Below are positions 51,475-61,079 of a stretch of 64,000 bases of DNA, in pieces. The position numbers and the translations under genes are program-made. The notes beneath the pieces were generated by a model, which ran no database searches, was not told the origin of the DNA, and was given only the letters and a program-made list of their open reading frames with translations. How positions within the stretch are numbered: the first letter of the stretch is position 1; the number at the start of each line of letters is the position of its first letter. Location: contig NZ_JBBYXI010000002.1 of the NCBI RefSeq assembly GCF_039655745.1, forward strand, positions 434,001-498,000, read 5' to 3'. Origin of the DNA: Hohaiivirga grylli. GTDB taxonomy: Bacteria > Pseudomonadota > Alphaproteobacteria > Rhizobiales > Beijerinckiaceae.

Positions 51475-51954
51475 ATGGTGGGGATTGTGACGCTTTCCAA
51501 TAAAAATATTTCTATCCGCTTAGCTCATCGGGATGATCTTGAGGCGCTTGTTCACCTCTTTGCAGAAGATGAGTTTAACCAGAGTGATCGCTGGACAGAG
51601 GAAAGTGCTCCAGCTTATTACGCCGCTTTTGAAAAGGTGCAGGTTAGCGAGAACAGCAATCTCTACTCCGTTCTCATCGATGGTGAGATTGTTGGCACTT
51701 TCACGTTGGTATTCATTCCTGTTATTTTTGGTGGTGGTGCACATCGTGTTGTTCTTGAAGGTGTGCATGTTTCTCAACATCACCGCTCAGCCGGGATTGG
51801 GCGTATTATTTTGGAGTTCACTGAAAAGCACGCCAAAGAGCAGGGTGCAAAATCTGTTGCCCTGACATCAAAGAAAGTCAGAATACGGGCTCATGGTTTC
51901 TATGAGAAGAATGGCTATCTCAAGAGCCATGAAGGTTTTCGGAAGCAGCTCTGA
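51475..51954 (+). CDS. GNAT-family N-acetyltransferase
   Basis: 159 aa. ISIRLAHRDDLEALVHLF opens the fold, VLIDGEIVGTFTLVFIP is the central sheet, and VVLEGVHVSQHHRSAGIGRIILEFTEKHAKEQGAKSVALTS supplies the acetyl-CoA site (pattern Arg/Gln-x-x-Gly-x-Gly/Ala, here HHRSAGIG). ENNGY-like FYEKNGYLKS follows near the end. Substrate unknown. ATG 51475 or GTG 51487 are both possible; neither has a strong ribosome-binding site. It occupies the position where pleD is often found. Confidence 0.88.
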   Translation: MVGIVTLSNKNISIRLAHRDDLEALVHLFAEDEFNQSDRWTEESAPAYYAAFEKVQVSENSNLYSVLIDGEIVGTFTLVFIPVIFGGGAHRVVLEGVHVSQHHRSAGIGRIILEFTEKHAKEQGAKSVALTSKKVRIRAHGFYEKNGYLKSHEGFRKQL

Positions 51955-51961
51955 CCAATAA

Positions 51962-51987
51962 AAAACCCCGCTGAAAAGCGGGGTTTT
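51962..51987. terminator. Bidirectional terminator between GNAT and rpmG
   Basis: AAAACCCCGC / GCGGGGTTTT, 10-bp perfect stem with a 6-nt loop, A-run and U-run on opposite sides. Confidence 0.92.
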
Positions 51988-52005
51988 GAATAACGTACCG
52001 AAATC

Positions 52006-52173
52006 TTACTTGATTTTGGTTTCTTTGAACTCAACGTGCTTCTTAGCAACTGGGTCGTACTTCTTGAAGCTCAGCTTTTCAGTCTGAGTACGGGAGTTCT
52101 TCTTTGTGACATAGAAATACCCGGTGTCAGCGGTGGAAGCGAGCTTCACTTTAATTGTTACGGCTTTAGCCAT
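52006..52173 (-). CDS. rpmG: Ribosomal protein bL33
   Basis: 55-aa basic protein: MAKAVTIKVKLASTADTG, then YFYVTKKNSRTQTEKLSFKK and YDPVAKKHVEFKETKIK. Typical full-length L33 of the cysteine-free, zinc-independent type. It binds 23S rRNA near the E site. A short frame easily missed, but the sequence match is unmistakable. It has its own terminator downstream. Confidence 0.97.
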   Translation of the reverse strand: MAKAVTIKVKLASTADTGYFYVTKKNSRTQTEKLSFKKYDPVAKKHVEFKETKIK

Positions 52174-52363
52174 GGTCGGATCCTCATCAATGATTTCCCT
52201 TAGCTTTTAAGGCTTTCGGGAATATCAAAGCCGGGAAGACCCCGGCCATATAAAAACTGCCGGGAACACCCGACCGAAATTCTCTGAGCACTCAATGCCC
52301 AATTCTGGCGCAAACGTCAAGGGTTTCCGCAATAACTCCAGAAAAATTCTTCACAATCTGATC

Positions 52364-53134
52364 CTAAATCAGCTCCCGAACCGCTTTTCTGTGCTTCACA
52401 TGATAGAACGGAATAGGCAGGAGCTCGGATAAACCGCCTGAAATGCGCTGTTTCAATTCCTGAAGAATGGTTTTTGTAATCATATAGGTGTCGAGGTCTT
52501 CTGCCTCTTTGAGTGGAACCCATACAAGCTCTGTCAGTTCCTCGTCAGGGCCAACGAAACCGCTGTGTTCTTCGGCTATGGCCTTGCGGTCAACGATGAA
52601 GAAGCGAGTATCAAATCTTTTCAGCAATCCTGGAGGGGTAATGGCTCTGGCAACGAATGAGAGTTGTTCAATGTCGGGGAAGACGCCAGCTTCCTCAAAT
52701 TTCTTCCAGATGGAATCTGCCGGGGCATCCGGGGCACCGTAATCTTTGCTACCCAGCATAATGCCGGTTTCTTCATAGGTTTCACGAATGGCGGAAAGGG
52801 CGAGGGCGCGACATCTGTTGGAGGATGGCCGTGAGACACAAGTCTGCAATGCACGCTCTGTCCGGGATGATAAGGCACCCATAACAGGCATACGCCTGTC
52901 AGCTGGTTCAACACTGCCGCCGGGAAATACGAATTTACCGGGCATGAAGCGCTGATTGGGGCTTCTGCGCCCCATCAGCACCTTTGGTGAGCGGTTGCTC
53001 TTATCCAGAATAATCAGTGATGCAGAATCACGGGGGCTGATGCGCGGTGTATTTCCTGAAGGAGAATACTTCGCTTCTTTCGTCATGAAGTTGAGAAAGC
53101 TGTCAGTTGAAACACGCGCAGTTTTCTTTGTCAC
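52364..53134 (-). CDS. NUDIX hydrolase
   Basis: 256 aa. The Nudix box is split: FVFPGGSVEPADRR near residue 70, then an insertion of about 35 residues, then ALSAIRETYEETGIML (REtyEEtG core, about 113-128). Such long alphaproteobacterial NUDIX proteins are seen next to rnr and rpmG. Substrate not readable; nucleoside diphosphate derivatives or CoA are usual. Its start overlaps the rnr stop by 4 nt, so it is coupled to rnr. Confidence 0.9.
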   Translation of the reverse strand: MTKKTARVSTDSFLNFMTKEAKYSPSGNTPRISPRDSASLIILDKSNRSPKVLMGRRSPNQRFMPGKFVFPGGSVEPADRRMPVMGALSSRTERALQTCVSRPSSNRCRALALSAIRETYEETGIMLGSKDYGAPDAPADSIWKKFEEAGVFPDIEQLSFVARAITPPGLLKRFDTRFFIVDRKAIAEEHSGFVGPDEELTELVWVPLKEAEDLDTYMITKTILQELKQRISGGLSELLPIPFYHVKHRKAVRELI

Positions 53135-55431
53135 TGTTTCCTCCGTTTGCTTTTGGGTGGCTTATGGGCCTTCTTGTTTTTCTTGTTGTCTTTAACTTTC
53201 AGGCGTCTGCCTTTGATCTTCCCATTAAACTTGCCGTCTGAGAGAAGCTCAAACCGCAAGGCCCCTGCAATAGGTGCGGCTTCTACAAGTTTAACCTCAA
53301 CAGCATCGCCCAGGCGGTAGGTTTCACCTGTGCGATCACCAATCAGGGCATGCTGCTTCTCATCATACCGATAATAATCAGCCCCAACCGTTGCTGCAGG
53401 AATGAAACCATCCGCACCCGTATCATCAAGCTTGACGAAAAGCCCGGACTTGGTAACCCCTGAAACCTGTCCACGGAAGGTTGCGCCAATCTTATCTGAA
53501 AGGAAATGGGCAATCAGTCTATCAATCGTTTCGCGCTCAGCTGTCATCGCGCGGCGCTCTGAAACAGAGATGCTTGCTGCAACTTCAGCCAGTTGCTCGC
53601 GTGTCTGCGAAGCTGGGACCCCGTCTTTACCAAGTTTCAGAGCTGAGATCAGGGCCCGGTGAACGGTCAAATCCGCATAACGGCGAATAGGTGAGGTGAA
53701 ATGGGCGTAGCGGCGCAGGTTCAGCCCGAAGTGACCATAATTATCGACGGAGTATTCAGCCTGCGCCTGACTGCGCAGAACGACTTCGTTGATAAAGAGG
53801 CGATGTTCTGAGTTTGCCAAAGCACTCAGGATGCCATTGAACATGGAAGGTCTGATACCGCCCTGACGTGGCATTTTAAGACCAATGGAACCAAGTACGT
53901 CCGAAAGTGCCCGAAGCTTTTCAATCGAAGGCTCATCGTGAACACGGTAGATAACATCATACCGTTCCTTCTCAAGGCTTTCAGCCGCACAGACGTTAGC
54001 CAGAATCATAAATTCTTCGATAAGTTTATGGGCATCCAGACGTTCAGGTACAAAGACCCGGTCAATTGTCCCGTCCGGCTTTAGAATGAGTTTACGCTCC
54101 GGCAGGTCAAGATTAAGTGGTGAACGCTGATCGCGTGCCTTACAAGCGGCTCCATATGCAGCCCAGAGCGGTTTCAGAACATTATCAAGTAATGGGCCGG
54201 TTATATCATCCGGTTTGCCATCAATGGCCGCCTGAGCCTGCACATAGGAAAGCTTGGCGGCAGAGCTGATCATAACACGGTGAAAACTGTGGCTGCGTTT
54301 CTTGCCGTCCGCTCCGAGTATCATTCTGACAGCAAGGGCAGGGCGGGCCTCATTGGGGCGTAATGAGCACAGATCGTTTGAAATACGTTCTGGCAGCATT
54401 GGGACGACGCGATCGGGAAAGTAAACCGAGTTGCCACGCTTTAAAGCTTCACGGTCTAATGCTGTACCGGGCTTTACATAAGCGGCCACATCAGCAATCG
54501 CGACCGTTACAATATAACCGCCTGGATTATCGGGGGAAGGGTCTGCTTCTGCATAAACCGCGTCATCGTGATCTTTGGCATCTGGCGGGTCAATTGTGAT
54601 GATTGGCATTTTGCGCCAGTCTTCACGGCCTGCCATGGTTACCTGTGTTGCTTCATCTGCCTCTGCAAGAACCTGATCCGGGAAAACATAAGGAATATCA
54701 TGCGAATGGAGGGCAATCAGGCTGATAGCGCGCTCACTTTTGATTGTTCCGTGTTTTTCTTTGATTTTAGCCTGTTGTGCGCCAAAGCGCCCTGTCTTGC
54801 TAAGGGTGATGCTGACCAGATCGCCATCTTTCGCGCTTTCTGAGCCTTCTTCGACTTTGACCGTTAGCTCGCCTCCACGGGCTTTTTTATCCACTGGCAC
54901 AAATCGTAACGTACCATCGGGATGCTCACGGATAATACCGAGTGTCTGTGCTTTGTTTTTGCCAATTGTTTTCACGAGACGGCCACCATAAACATTGGCA
55001 CCTTCTTCTCGCAGCGGTTCTACGCGCAGGACGACCTGATCGCCGATGCCCGGCATACGTAAGCCAGGGCGGGGCTTTCGGGGAAGTGTGACGATAATCT
55101 TGGGAGGCGTTCCTTGCTCTTCAGTCCATTCGACTGGCTGTGCAATAAGCTCGCCGTCTTTGTCCCTGCCTGTAATTTCTGCGATGACAGTTGAGGTTAA
55201 ACGCCCTTTTGCGTTCAGCTTTTTATGGCGTCTGTCGACAATACCTTGGTATTCCAGCTCTTTAAGCATCTGCTTAAGCCAGATTCGATCTCCCGCATGT
55301 ATATTAAAAGCACGCGCAATCTCGCGCTTTCCGAGTTTGGCAGAGCCATTCTCTTTGATGAATGCAACAATTTCCTCTTTAGATGGCAAGGAGGCGTGTT
55401 TGGCTGGTGCTCTGCTGGTTTTTTTGATCAC
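53131..55431 (-). CDS. rnr: Ribonuclease R
   Basis: 3'-5' exoribonuclease of the RNB family, 766 aa from the chosen start. N-terminal helix-turn-helix (LPSKEEIVAFIKENGSAKLGKREIARAFNI), cold-shock domains, then the RNB core with the metal site ITIDPPDAKDHDDAVYAE (clustered Asp residues, about 285-300). YAHFTSPIRRYADLTVHRAL is another hallmark. The S1 domain (ATFRGQVSGVTKSGLFVKL) is followed by a Lys-rich tail. It degrades structured RNA and helps in rRNA turnover. GTG 55431 has a GAGA upstream; ATG 55467 adds 12 residues and lacks a ribosome-binding site. Confidence 0.95.
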   Translation of the reverse strand: MIKKTSRAPAKHASLPSKEEIVAFIKENGSAKLGKREIARAFNIHAGDRIWLKQMLKELEYQGIVDRRHKKLNAKGRLTSTVIAEITGRDKDGELIAQPVEWTEEQGTPPKIIVTLPRKPRPGLRMPGIGDQVVLRVEPLREEGANVYGGRLVKTIGKNKAQTLGIIREHPDGTLRFVPVDKKARGGELTVKVEEGSESAKDGDLVSITLSKTGRFGAQQAKIKEKHGTIKSERAISLIALHSHDIPYVFPDQVLAEADEATQVTMAGREDWRKMPIITIDPPDAKDHDDAVYAEADPSPDNPGGYIVTVAIADVAAYVKPGTALDREALKRGNSVYFPDRVVPMLPERISNDLCSLRPNEARPALAVRMILGADGKKRSHSFHRVMISSAAKLSYVQAQAAIDGKPDDITGPLLDNVLKPLWAAYGAACKARDQRSPLNLDLPERKLILKPDGTIDRVFVPERLDAHKLIEEFMILANVCAAESLEKERYDVIYRVHDEPSIEKLRALSDVLGSIGLKMPRQGGIRPSMFNGILSALANSEHRLFINEVVLRSQAQAEYSVDNYGHFGLNLRRYAHFTSPIRRYADLTVHRALISALKLGKDGVPASQTREQLAEVAASISVSERRAMTAERETIDRLIAHFLSDKIGATFRGQVSGVTKSGLFVKLDDTGADGFIPAATVGADYYRYDEKQHALIGDRTGETYRLGDAVEVKLVEAAPIAGALRFELLSDGKFNGKIKGRRLKVKDNKKNKKAHKPPKSKRRKQ

Positions 55432-55490
55432 AAATATCTCGGGAAAGCTTGGGAGTAATAACCCCATATATCGTTATATTGCGTAAAAAG

Positions 55491-55521
55491 AAAAGGCCGG
55501 AGCTTTTGGCACCGGCCTTTT
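55491..55521. terminator. Terminator after glnA
   Basis: AAAAGGCCGG / CCGGCCTTTT, 10-bp stem with an 11-nt loop. Read leftward, the U-run TTTTCTTTTT ends the glnB-glnA transcript before rnr. Confidence 0.92.
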
Positions 55522-55540
55522 ACTGATTTATCTGCTGGAA

Positions 55541-56950
55541 TTAGCAGGAGTAATACATTGAGAACTCAACCGGATGCGGGGTGTGTTCGAAGCGGATGAC
55601 TTCTTCCATCTTCAGTGCAATGAAGCTGTCGATGAATTCATCTGTGAACACGCCACCTGTCTTGAGGAAGCTACGATTTTTGTCGAGACAGACCAGAGCT
55701 TCGCGCAAGGATGCACAAACAGTTGGGATCTTTTTCAGTTCACGTGGCGGCAGATCATAAAGATCCTTGTCCATAGCTGAACCTGGGTCGATCTTGTTGA
55801 GAATGCCATCGAGACCAGCCATCGTCAGTGCAGCAAAGCAGAGATATGGGTTGGCTGTTGGATCAGGGAAGCGAATTTCAACGCGCTTGGCCTTTGGCGA
55901 TGTTGTCCAAGGAATACGGCAGGAAGCAGAGCGGTTGCGGGCTGAATAGGCCAGCAGAACAGGTGCTTCAAAGCCCGGAACAAGGCGCTTGTAGGAGTTC
56001 GTTGATGGGTTCGTGAAGGCATTGATTGCCTTGGCATGCTTAATGATGCCGCCGATGTACCACAGGGCTTCCTGTGAAAGGTCGGCATATTTGTTGCCGG
56101 CGAAGACTGGCTTGCCGTCTTTCCAGATAGACTGGTGGACGTGCATGCCAGAACCGTTATCACCATAAACAGGCTTTGGCATAAAGGTTGCCGACTTGCC
56201 GTAGGACTGAGCGACATTGTGGATGCAGTACTTATAAATCTGCATGTGATCGCCCATGGTGACCATGGTGTCGAACTTCATACCAAGCTCGTGCTGGGCA
56301 GAAGCCACTTCATGGTGGTGCTTTTCGGTCGTGAGACCCATAGCAGCCATGGCAGCCAGCATTTCGGAACGCATATCCTGTCCTGAATCCAGAGGAGGAA
56401 CCGGGAAGTAACCCTTCTTCATCGGGATGCGGTGGCCGAGGTTGCCGCCTTCATAAGCTGTGTCACCATTGGTTGGCAGTTCGGTGGCATCAAGCTTGAA
56501 GCCTGTGTTGTAAGGGTCTGACTGGAAGCGGACATCGTCAAATACGAAGAACTCTGCTTCCGGACCAATGAACATTGTGTCACCGATACCTGTCGACTTC
56601 AGGAAGGCTTCTGCCTTCTTGGCAATACCACGCGGATCGCGTGAGTATGGCTCACCTGTTGATGGCTCAAGGATGTCACAGACAATGGACATGGTTGGTG
56701 CGGCAAAGAATGGATCCATGATCGCAGTTGCCGGATCAGGCATCAGAACCATGTCGGATTCATTGATGGCTTTCCAGCCAGCAATAGAGGAACCATCGAA
56801 CATGGTTCCATCAGCGAAAAGTTCCTCATCAACCATGTTGGAATCAAACGTAACGTGCTGCCACTTGCCCTGAGGGTCAGTAAAGCGGAAGTCAACAAAC
56901 TTAACGTCATTCTCTTTGATATATGCAAGGACGTCCTTGGCAGTCTTCAT
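55541..56950 (-). CDS. glnA: Glutamine synthetase type I
   Basis: 469 aa, standard GlnA-I length. MFDGSSIAGWKAINESDMVLMPDP, the metal-binding EAEFFVFDDV, KHHHEVASAQHELGMKFDTMV, the NGSGMHVHQS loop and NRSASCRIP are all intact. The adenylylation Tyr lies in KDLYDLPPRE, so activity should be tuned by GlnE through PII. Assimilates ammonium into glutamine. ATG 56950 has AGAGGA 9 nt upstream; TTG 56956 is too close. It follows glnB by 69 nt in one operon. Confidence 0.98.
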   Translation of the reverse strand: MKTAKDVLAYIKENDVKFVDFRFTDPQGKWQHVTFDSNMVDEELFADGTMFDGSSIAGWKAINESDMVLMPDPATAIMDPFFAAPTMSIVCDILEPSTGEPYSRDPRGIAKKAEAFLKSTGIGDTMFIGPEAEFFVFDDVRFQSDPYNTGFKLDATELPTNGDTAYEGGNLGHRIPMKKGYFPVPPLDSGQDMRSEMLAAMAAMGLTTEKHHHEVASAQHELGMKFDTMVTMGDHMQIYKYCIHNVAQSYGKSATFMPKPVYGDNGSGMHVHQSIWKDGKPVFAGNKYADLSQEALWYIGGIIKHAKAINAFTNPSTNSYKRLVPGFEAPVLLAYSARNRSASCRIPWTTSPKAKRVEIRFPDPTANPYLCFAALTMAGLDGILNKIDPGSAMDKDLYDLPPRELKKIPTVCASLREALVCLDKNRSFLKTGGVFTDEFIDSFIALKMEEVIRFEHTPHPVEFSMYYSC

Positions 56951-57019
56951 TTTCAAAAGTCCTCTGTTGAGAAACTCCGGTTTTCGAAGCGGAGATGTAA
57001 AGGAGATGAGGAGGGAGGA

Positions 57020-57358
57020 TCAGATGGCATCAGCGCCGGTTTCACCGGTTCTGATACGGATGACTTCTTCTACTGGGGAAATAAAAATTTTGCCGTCACC
57101 AATGCGGCCTGTCTGGGCTGCCTTGCGGATGGCTTCAATAGCTGGCTCTACCATGTCATCTGGCAGCACAAGCTCAATTTTTACCTTTGGAAGAAAATCG
57201 ACAACATATTCGGCGCCCCGATAAAGCTCCGTGTGGCCTTTTTGTCGACCAAAGCCCTTGGCTTCAATAACTGTAATACCCTGTACGCCCGCTTCCTGAA
57301 GGGCTTCCTTCACCTCATCGAGCTTGAAGGGCTTGATAATGGCTTCGATTTTTTTCAT
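57020..57358 (-). CDS. glnB: Nitrogen regulatory protein PII
   Basis: 112 aa. MKKIEAIIKPFKLDEVKEAL start, T-loop GHTELYRGAEYVVDF with the uridylylated Tyr51, B-loop TGRIGDGKIFI and C-loop. Senses 2-oxoglutarate, ATP/ADP and, through GlnD, glutamine; controls GlnE-GlnA and NtrB. The longer frame upstream is non-coding. AGGG precedes ATG 57358. Transcribed with glnA, divergent from the NAD(P)HX repair gene. Confidence 0.98.
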   Translation of the reverse strand: MKKIEAIIKPFKLDEVKEALQEAGVQGITVIEAKGFGRQKGHTELYRGAEYVVDFLPKVKIELVLPDDMVEPAIEAIRKAAQTGRIGDGKIFISPVEEVIRIRTGETGADAI

Positions 57359-57472
57359 GAGTAACCCTGTCCTGTTCAAAGTAATCTGCGAACCGGCAAG
57401 TAGGAGCGCATAAGTTGTGTTAACATCACGTATGACCGGATGGAACTGGCAAAAAGGCTCTTCTGCTGGTCG

Positions 57473-57493
57473 TTTAGGCATTGACTGCCTAAA
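57473..57493. promoter_or_regulatory. Perfect palindrome in the glnB/nnr divergent region
   Basis: TTTAGGCA (57473-57480), TTGAC, TGCCTAAA (57486-57493): an 8-bp inverted repeat, about 115 nt from the glnB start and 52 nt from the nnr start. It could bind a dimeric regulator of nitrogen metabolism. It does not match the NtrC consensus TGCACC-N4/5-GGTGCA well, and no clear -24/-12 promoter is nearby. Confidence 0.45.
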
Positions 57494-57544
57494 TATTGTG
57501 CATTTACGATTTGGCTTTGGCAATGCAGTCTTTCGGAGGTCATT

Positions 57545-59062
57545 ATGAGTCTAGGCGAAAAGGCGAATAACGTCGCATTTTCCAGTATGCTCCTCAGTGT
57601 CGCATCTATGCGAAAGGCTGATGAATTAACGATTTCTTACGGGGCGCCCGGCATTGAATTAATGGAGCAGGCTGGGCGTGGTGTTGCCGAAAAAATTATG
57701 CAAATTTTTCCCACGCATACCAAAGTCTTAGTGGTGTGTGGTCCTGGGAATAATGGCGGTGATGGATTTATCGCAGCCAGAATCCTTCTTGAGAATAGCT
57801 ATAACGTTATGGTTGCTCTTCTCGGTGTGGCCGATGACCTGAAAGGTGATGCGGCTGAGGCAGCAGAGCGTTGGGCTGAGCCCATGTTCTCGGTTGGTGA
57901 AATTAATCTTGAAGAGTTTGATGTTGTCATTGATGCGCTGTTTGGAGCTGGTCTCAATCGTCCATTGGATGGAGAAGCCTTAGATATTGTTGAACGTATC
58001 AATGCTGCCGGTAAGGTCATTGTATCTGTCGATATCCCAAGTGGTATTTCCGGTGATACGGGAGCAATTTCTGGTGAAGCTGTCCGGGCGACACATACGG
58101 TAACATTTGCCGCATATAAGCCGGGACACTTTCTCTATCCGGGGGCCGCTTATGTCGGGGAGCTCTCGGTTGTTGATATTGGTATCAGTCCCCAAACCAT
58201 TGAACAGGTTCATGAAGGATTATTTGCCAACGGTCCCGGATTTTGGCAGGAGGCTCTGCCACAACTGGAGTATGGCAGTCATAAATATACGCGCGGGCAT
58301 GCTCTTGTACTCTCTGGCGGTATAACGGCAACAGGTGCTGCAAGGCTGGCGGCGCGTGGGGCCTTGCGTATAGGGGCAGGGCTGGTGACAATTGCTGCTC
58401 CGCCCGTATCGGTGCCAATTCATGCCTCGCAGCTGACGGCAATCATGCTCCGCGAAATGGCAAGTGTTGATGATCTTAACGGAATTATTGCTGACAAGCG
58501 TTTTAATGCTGTCGTGCTCGGCCCAGCCTTAGGTGTCGGCAATGGGACGCAGGAGCTTGTTGCGGCAGTTGTCAAAGCCGGACGGCCAATAGTCCTTGAT
58601 GCGGATGCCCTGACAAGCTTTGCCGGATCGCTGGATACACTTGCTCGCTTAACAGAGAAAACAGATACGGTTGTTACACCGCACGAAGGTGAGTTCTTTA
58701 GATTATTCAATAATGAAAATGAAATTCTTAAAGGGTTTTCTAAAATAGAACGGGCGAAATTTGCAGCCAATTATCTAAAGGCAACGGTTGTACTGAAAGG
58801 CGCTGATACGATTATTGCGGCCCCGGATGGCCGTGTCTGTATCAACACGAATGGCACACCACTATTGGCAACGGCTGGTACAGGTGATGTTTTGGCCGGG
58901 ATGATTGGTGGACTGCTTGCGCAGGGAATGTCCTCATTCGAGGCTGCTTCTGCTGCTGTCTGGCTGCACGCGGAGGCCGCGCGCAACTTTGGGCCAGGAC
59001 TTATTGCAGAGGATGTTCCGGAAATGCTGCCAACGGTTCTGCACAAATGGCACGTTTCCTGA
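57545..59062 (+). CDS. nnr: Bifunctional NAD(P)HX epimerase/dehydratase
   Basis: 505 aa. The N-terminal half is the YjeF-N epimerase (ADELTISYGAPGIELMEQAGRGVAEKI, then VVCGPGNNGGDGFIAARIL and DALFGAGLNRPLDG). The C-terminal half is the ADP-dependent dehydratase (KYTRGHALVLSGG, DADALTSF, VVTPHEGEFFRLF, and NGTPLLATAGTGDVLAGMIGGLLAQG). It repairs hydrated NADH and NADPH. GGAGG lies about 6 nt before the ATG. The glnA-glnB-nnr neighbourhood is common in alphaproteobacteria, with nnr divergent here. Confidence 0.95.
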   Translation: MSLGEKANNVAFSSMLLSVASMRKADELTISYGAPGIELMEQAGRGVAEKIMQIFPTHTKVLVVCGPGNNGGDGFIAARILLENSYNVMVALLGVADDLKGDAAEAAERWAEPMFSVGEINLEEFDVVIDALFGAGLNRPLDGEALDIVERINAAGKVIVSVDIPSGISGDTGAISGEAVRATHTVTFAAYKPGHFLYPGAAYVGELSVVDIGISPQTIEQVHEGLFANGPGFWQEALPQLEYGSHKYTRGHALVLSGGITATGAARLAARGALRIGAGLVTIAAPPVSVPIHASQLTAIMLREMASVDDLNGIIADKRFNAVVLGPALGVGNGTQELVAAVVKAGRPIVLDADALTSFAGSLDTLARLTEKTDTVVTPHEGEFFRLFNNENEILKGFSKIERAKFAANYLKATVVLKGADTIIAAPDGRVCINTNGTPLLATAGTGDVLAGMIGGLLAQGMSSFEAASAAVWLHAEAARNFGPGLIAEDVPEMLPTVLHKWHVS

Positions 59063-59346
59063 AGAATTAAGGTACGGTTTTGTTAAAACTGTCGAAAACT
59101 AAAAGGAAAAAGGCTTATTTTGTGAATTATACAAAGGCCTGAAGGTTGCTTTCTCTGAATAGCTGGATTACAGGGACAACCAGTTGTAAGATAAAGAGTT
59201 GAAAGCATCTTGCTGTTTCACTTCTGATTGGTGATGTTCATCTTTCCGGAAAGAAAGGGCAGGATGGGGATAACTTTTTTAGTGCATCGGGCTTCTGTCG
59301 TGGTATAGACCCGGTTATCCCGTTTGGGAAAAGATCGTCTGAGTGA

Positions 59347-59431
<85 letters not shown>

Positions 59432-59549
59432 CGGCATTTTTGCCACTTGGGTATTCTGGGCCACCTCCTTGTCGCAAGACTAAGTTGATGGTTTGGCGCT
59501 GGAGTGTTCAGGTTCTTGTTATTCGAACGAATGAAAGCGGATTATTAAA

Positions 59550-61025
59550 ATGCAGGTGACGGAAACACTGTCCCAGGGTTTGAAGCGTGAATACAAAGTT
59601 GTTCTCCCAGTCAAGGAACTGGAGACACGTCTTTCCAGCGAACTGGAAACTCTGAAAGGCCGCGTGCGTATTAATGGCTTCCGCCCAGGTAAGGTTCCGG
59701 CTGGTCACCTCCGTCGGCTTTATGGGCGTTCGGTCATGGCTGACGTTGTTCAGAACATGGTCAACGAAGCTAACCAGAAGATCGTTGGCGACAATAATCT
59801 GAAGCTGGCTCTTGAGCCACAGATCAAGTTCCCAGAAGATCAGGGTGAGATTGAAAAGGTTATGGATGCTAAGGCAGACCTTTCCTACACCGTTTCCCTT
59901 GAAGTTCTTCCGGTTTTTGAACTCGTTGACCTTAAAGGCACAAAGCTGAACCGTCAGGTTGCAGAAGTTGATGCTAAGGAAATCGACGAAACAATTTCCC
60001 GTATGTCCAAGCAGAACCGTACCTTCGAAACCAAGAAGGGTAAGGCTGCTGAGGGCGACCGCGTCATCATTGATTTCGTTGGTAAGCTCGACGGCGTAGA
60101 ATTCGAAGGTGGCAAGGGTGAGGCCGTTCCGGTTGAACTCGGTTCCAATACCTTCATTCCAGGTTTTGAAGAACAGCTCGTTGGCGTTAAGGCTGATGAT
60201 GAAAAGGTTCTGAAAGTTACATTCCCAGCTGAATATCAGGCTGCTCACCTTGCTGGCAAAGACGCCGAATTCGACGTCAAGGTCAAGGAAGTTCAGGCTG
60301 GTAAAGAAGGCAAGGCCGATGATGAAATGGCTAAAGCTTTCGGCATGGAATCCCTTGATAAGCTCAAGGACGCGATTCGTGAGACAATTCAGCGCGATTA
60401 CGATGCCCAGTCCCGCCGTAAGGTGAAGAAAGAGCTTCTTGACGTTCTGGATAGCAAGTATTCGTTCGATCTGCCTCCAACACTGGTTGATCAGGAATTT
60501 GCAGGCGTCTGGGCTCAGGTTGAAGCTGATCTGAAGGCCGCTAACCGCACATTCGCTGATGAAGGTACGACAGAGGAAGAAGCTCGCGCTGAATACCGTC
60601 GTATTTCCGAACGTCGCGTACGTCTTGGACTGGTTCTCGCCAAGATGGGCGAAGATGCCAATGTCCAGATCGCTGACGATGAAGTCACGCAGGCTCTGGT
60701 TGAGCGTGCTCGCCAGTTCCCTGGTCAGGAACGTGCCGTCTGGGATTACTATACAAAGAATCCACAGGCTATGGCTGAAATCCGTGCGCCTCTGTTTGAA
60801 GAAAAGGTTGTTGATCTTCTTCTTGAGCAGGCCAAGATCACAGACCAGAAGGTCTCTCGTGATGAGCTCTTTGCTGATGAAGAGCAGGACGACAAGCCAA
60901 AGGCAAAGGCTTCTAAAGCCAAGAAGGCTGACGATAAGCCTAAGGCTGAAGCCAAGAAAGAGGCTAAGCCTGCTGCTGAAAAGGCACCTGCAAAGAAAGC
61001 CAAGGTTACTAAAGCCAAGGAATAA
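59550..61025 (+). CDS. tig: Trigger factor
   Basis: 491 aa. Ribosome-binding domain with RINGFRPGKVPAGHLRRLYG (signature GFRxGKxP, about residues 43-51), an FKBP-type prolyl isomerase domain (AAEGDRVIIDFVGKLDGVEFEGGKGEAVPVELGSNTFIPGFEEQLVG, about 170-215), then the C-terminal cradle. The last 50 residues are Lys/Ala-rich (KAKASKAKKADDKPKAEAKKEAK), longer than in E. coli but usual in alphaproteobacteria. First contact chaperone for new chains. A strong hairpin separates it from clpP. Confidence 0.97.
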   Translation: MQVTETLSQGLKREYKVVLPVKELETRLSSELETLKGRVRINGFRPGKVPAGHLRRLYGRSVMADVVQNMVNEANQKIVGDNNLKLALEPQIKFPEDQGEIEKVMDAKADLSYTVSLEVLPVFELVDLKGTKLNRQVAEVDAKEIDETISRMSKQNRTFETKKGKAAEGDRVIIDFVGKLDGVEFEGGKGEAVPVELGSNTFIPGFEEQLVGVKADDEKVLKVTFPAEYQAAHLAGKDAEFDVKVKEVQAGKEGKADDEMAKAFGMESLDKLKDAIRETIQRDYDAQSRRKVKKELLDVLDSKYSFDLPPTLVDQEFAGVWAQVEADLKAANRTFADEGTTEEEARAEYRRISERRVRLGLVLAKMGEDANVQIADDEVTQALVERARQFPGQERAVWDYYTKNPQAMAEIRAPLFEEKVVDLLLEQAKITDQKVSRDELFADEEQDDKPKAKASKAKKADDKPKAEAKKEAKPAAEKAPAKKAKVTKAKE

Positions 61026-61079
61026 AATTCTTGTCCCGTTGGCGGGCGCAAGATTGCAGTCTAAAATAAAGTTGTTTCT

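Noticed and set aside
57359..57472. Sigma-54 promoter for glnB
   Set aside because: No TGGCAC-N5-TTGC-like pair at the right spacing on the minus strand.
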